Assembly (NCBI GenBank): GCA_965237775.1
Contig: OZ250155.1
Span: 1,860,001 to 1,924,000 of the forward strand
Length of the DNA: 64,000 nt
Direction of reading: 5' to 3'
Origin: CATOSP01 sp965237775
GTDB lineage: Bacteria; Chloroflexota; Dehalococcoidia; Lucifugimonadales; UBA3495
Part shown: piece by piece, positions 62,190 through 64,000 of the stretch
Position numbering within the stretch: the first letter of the stretch is position 1
Layout: each line of letters starts with the position of its first letter
Notes under the pieces: generated by a model
Database searches by the model: none
The model's input: the letters and a program-made list of their open reading frames with translations, nothing else
What the model was told of the DNA's origin: nothing
Position numbers and translations under genes: made by a program

Positions 62190-62467
62190 GACGTCCTCAC
62201 GTTTTTGTCGTTGCGGCGTCGCCAAAGGCGTTGCGGGACTCGATTTCCGCTCTGCGCGGGATACCCTCGCTGGTTTTCGGGAATGTTAGACCCGGCGGTC
62301 TGCCCAGTCAAGCCGAGTGATACCGGTTGTCAAACACGGCTTGGCCCCCAAGGCGAGCCGATTCTTGACAGGGTATCCGGCGCGTCTTACGCTAGCCCGG
62401 CATTGCAGGGCGCGGGCTGCGAGTGCGCACACCACGTTCAAATAGCCCCAAACAAGGGAGACACGAA

Positions 62468-63487
62468 ATGAAACTTTTGACTTACGACGCCGGTTCAGGA
62501 CCACGGTGCGGCGTGCTAAATGGTGAACAGGTTGTAGACGTGACTGCGCTTCTCGGCGAACACCGCACTCTGAGGGACGTCCGGGAACTGCTAGAAATGG
62601 GAGACTCCTCAGTCGACCGCGTGCGTGAGGCGTTGGCCAGGTCTTCCGGCGCGCCGGGATCGGCTCTGACGCAGGTGCGGCTGAGGGCCCCGGTTCTCCG
62701 CCCTCCTACTGTCCGCGATTTCATGATCTACGAGGAACACGCCACCGCCCAGGGGACCCGGGAACGGGAAGAAGCCTGGTACCGGATGCCCATCTTCTAT
62801 TTCTCAAACCCACTTTGCATGTACGGCACAGAGGAACAGGTGCCCTACCCATCCGCAGCCGAGATGTTGGACTACGAGCTTGAGCTAGGCTGCGTCGTCG
62901 GCAAAGAGGGGACCAACGTAGCCGAAGCCGACGCTATGGACTACATCGCGGGTTTTCTTATCTTCAATGACTGGAGCTGCCGGGACCTGCAGCGCGACGA
63001 GAGCGCCGTTGGACTTGGCCCCGCGAAGGGCAAGGACTCCGGTTCTTCCATCGGCCCGTGGTTGGTGACTCCGGACGAGATGGCCCCGTTCATGCGCGAC
63101 GGACGTTTACATATCAAGTGCAGCGTCAGGGTCAACGGGGACGATTGGCTGACCGAAGCCGAGGGCGGCGAGTCCTGGCATACCTGGGGATCGCTGATCG
63201 AGCGGGCGTCGCGGGACAGCCGCATCGCGCCGGGCGACGTATTGGGTAGCGGGACCGTGGGCGGCGGGTCAATCGCAGAGGCTATTCGGAAGGGATACGA
63301 GAAAGCCAGGTTCCTGCAGCCGGGAGACGTGGTAGAGCACGAAGCTGAGGGCATAGGCATCCTTCGGAATACCATCGGCCCGAAGGCCGCCGCCGACCCC
63401 GACTACCGTTACCGGGCCAAGGAACAGCCTGCCCTCCCGGAGATGGGTATCGCGAGGAGTTATCGGTACCCGGGCAGAAGCGGCTAA
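62468..63487 (+). CDS. Fumarylacetoacetate hydrolase (FAH)-family protein
   Basis: 339 residues. DFMIYEEHA, MLDYELELGCVVGKEG, IFNDWSCRDLQ, LGPAKGKDSGSSIGPWLVTPDE, and GSGTVGGGS are the FAH-superfamily motifs, with acidic metal ligands in the Glu-rich segments. Acylpyruvase, oxaloacetate decarboxylase or ring-cleavage hydrolase roles are possible. ATG at 62468 follows GGGAG; upstream in-frame sequence is not family-like. A copy of part of its 3' end lies at the right window edge. Confidence 0.93.
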   Translation: MKLLTYDAGSGPRCGVLNGEQVVDVTALLGEHRTLRDVRELLEMGDSSVDRVREALARSSGAPGSALTQVRLRAPVLRPPTVRDFMIYEEHATAQGTREREEAWYRMPIFYFSNPLCMYGTEEQVPYPSAAEMLDYELELGCVVGKEGTNVAEADAMDYIAGFLIFNDWSCRDLQRDESAVGLGPAKGKDSGSSIGPWLVTPDEMAPFMRDGRLHIKCSVRVNGDDWLTEAEGGESWHTWGSLIERASRDSRIAPGDVLGSGTVGGGSIAEAIRKGYEKARFLQPGDVVEHEAEGIGILRNTIGPKAAADPDYRYRAKEQPALPEMGIARSYRYPGRSG

Positions 63488-63497
63488 GTCGTTTGCA

Positions 63498-63857
63498 CTA
63501 GGCAGGACCGTCCAAGGAAAGCACGCGCCCCACGAACTCCCGGACCAGAGGACGGTCCTGCTCGATCTGGTAATCACCCATGACCTGGTGGTAGAAATTC
63601 ATGTGAAATTTCTCCGCGACCGCGAATCTATCGCGGATAGACGGATCTCCGTACTCTTCCGCCAGACGCCGGGCCGCATCCTTCATGGCGCGGTGGCTTC
63701 CAAACTGCCATCCCCTCTCCTGAGCTACCGCCATGATTGCATGGGAAGCCGCTCCCCACAGCTTTTCCGAACCCTGTAAAACGTCACCCGCGGCGAACTC
63801 CTGGTCTGCAGCTTCCAAGAAAGCTCTTGCCGCTCGTGCATGTTCTTCTACTACCAT
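63498..63857 (-). CDS. HEPN/PaREP1-type protein
   Basis: 119 residues, all alpha-helical. ARAFLEAADQEFAAGDVLQGSEKLWGAASHAIMAVAQERGW matches the PaREP1/HEPN pattern of archaeal and bacterial families; FHMNFYHQ is a second conserved part. No minimal nucleotidyltransferase partner is adjacent. ATG at 63857 is chosen over a longer frame with no family sequence. Confidence 0.75.
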   Translation of the reverse strand: MVVEEHARAARAFLEAADQEFAAGDVLQGSEKLWGAASHAIMAVAQERGWQFGSHRAMKDAARRLAEEYGDPSIRDRFAVAEKFHMNFYHQVMGDYQIEQDRPLVREFVGRVLSLDGPA

Positions 63858-63930
63858 GCCGTGCCCTCGCCCGAAATTGGTTCTTCGCGAGTATACTGGA
63901 TTGGAGCCACGAAGCAGGAGGAATTGAGTA

Positions 63931-64000
63931 CTGCGCAACACCATCGGCCCAAGGGCCGTCGCCGACCCCGACTACCGTTACCGGGCCAAAGAACAGCCTC
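63931..64000 (+). pseudogene. Duplicated 3' fragment of an FAH-family gene (runs off the edge)
   Basis: Reads LRNTIGPRAVADPDYRYRAK, nearly the same as LRNTIGPKAAADPDYRYRAK in the gene at 62468, in the same orientation. The bases just before it do not continue a full gene. Either a partial tandem copy or the tail of a damaged paralogue. Confidence 0.7.

Overview
The window is GC-rich bacterial chromosome. It is densely packed with catabolic enzymes and short operons, and it lacks rRNA, tRNA and CRISPR arrays. Repeated paralogues of three GMC oxidoreductases, four luciferase-type flavin monooxygenases, four SDRs, four VOC proteins and four alpha/beta hydrolases, together with hydantoinase/oxoprolinase pairs and a Rieske oxygenase, resemble the oxidative gene repertoires described for SAR202-type Chloroflexota (Dehalococcoidia). 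That assignment is inference from gene content; no marker-gene comparison was possible.

Layout. 1-3258: minus-strand operon alaX, macro-domain gene, hyuA (runs off the left edge). 3833-4981: dnaN. 5001-7479: minus operon beta-lactamase-like esterase, SDR, peroxiredoxin. 7526-15828: small proteins, a hydroxyacid dehydrogenase, a molybdenum hydroxylase large subunit, cupin, MsrB, an M24 aminopeptidase and an alpha/beta hydrolase. 16018-20362: S9 peptidase with MOSC protein, a radical-SAM-like protein without its cysteines, and a MazEF pair. 20478-27817: AhpD-like protein, GMC oxidoreductase, VOC, SDR, an IS630 element, amidohydrolase and Gfo/Idh/MocA oxidoreductase. 28025-34118: a six-gene plus-strand run (dimeric-barrel protein, PNPOx-like, SDR, SMP-30, VOC, LLM) facing an ABC exporter. 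34460-47300: more GMC, LLM, NHL, hydrolase and MFS genes. 47366-52763: aspartic protease, GIY-YIG protein, HyuA/HyuB pair and VOC. 53025-57760: thiolase-like, BenD-like SDR, Rieske oxygenase and LLM. 58240-64000: hydrolase, VOC, a field of gene fragments and chimeras, FAH-family hydrolase, HEPN/PaREP1 protein and a duplicated FAH tail.

The most notable finding is two probable selenoproteins that ordinary gene calling would split at TGA. One is a peroxiredoxin (5001-5453) with TGA at the peroxidatic Cys of its TPGC motif. The other is an AhpD-like protein (20478-20855) with TGA at the second Cys of its CxxC motif. In both, a hairpin begins just after the TGA at the spacing expected of a bacterial SECIS element. 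No sel genes lie in the window.

Other points of interest: a macro domain whose NAAN motif is DAAD; a B12/radical-SAM homologue lacking CxxxCxxC; an ABC ATPase whose conserved N-terminus has no canonical start codon; at least three families of small non-coding elements with terminal inverted repeats, one of which supplies the last base of a stop codon; and two genes interrupted by in-frame TAG codons.
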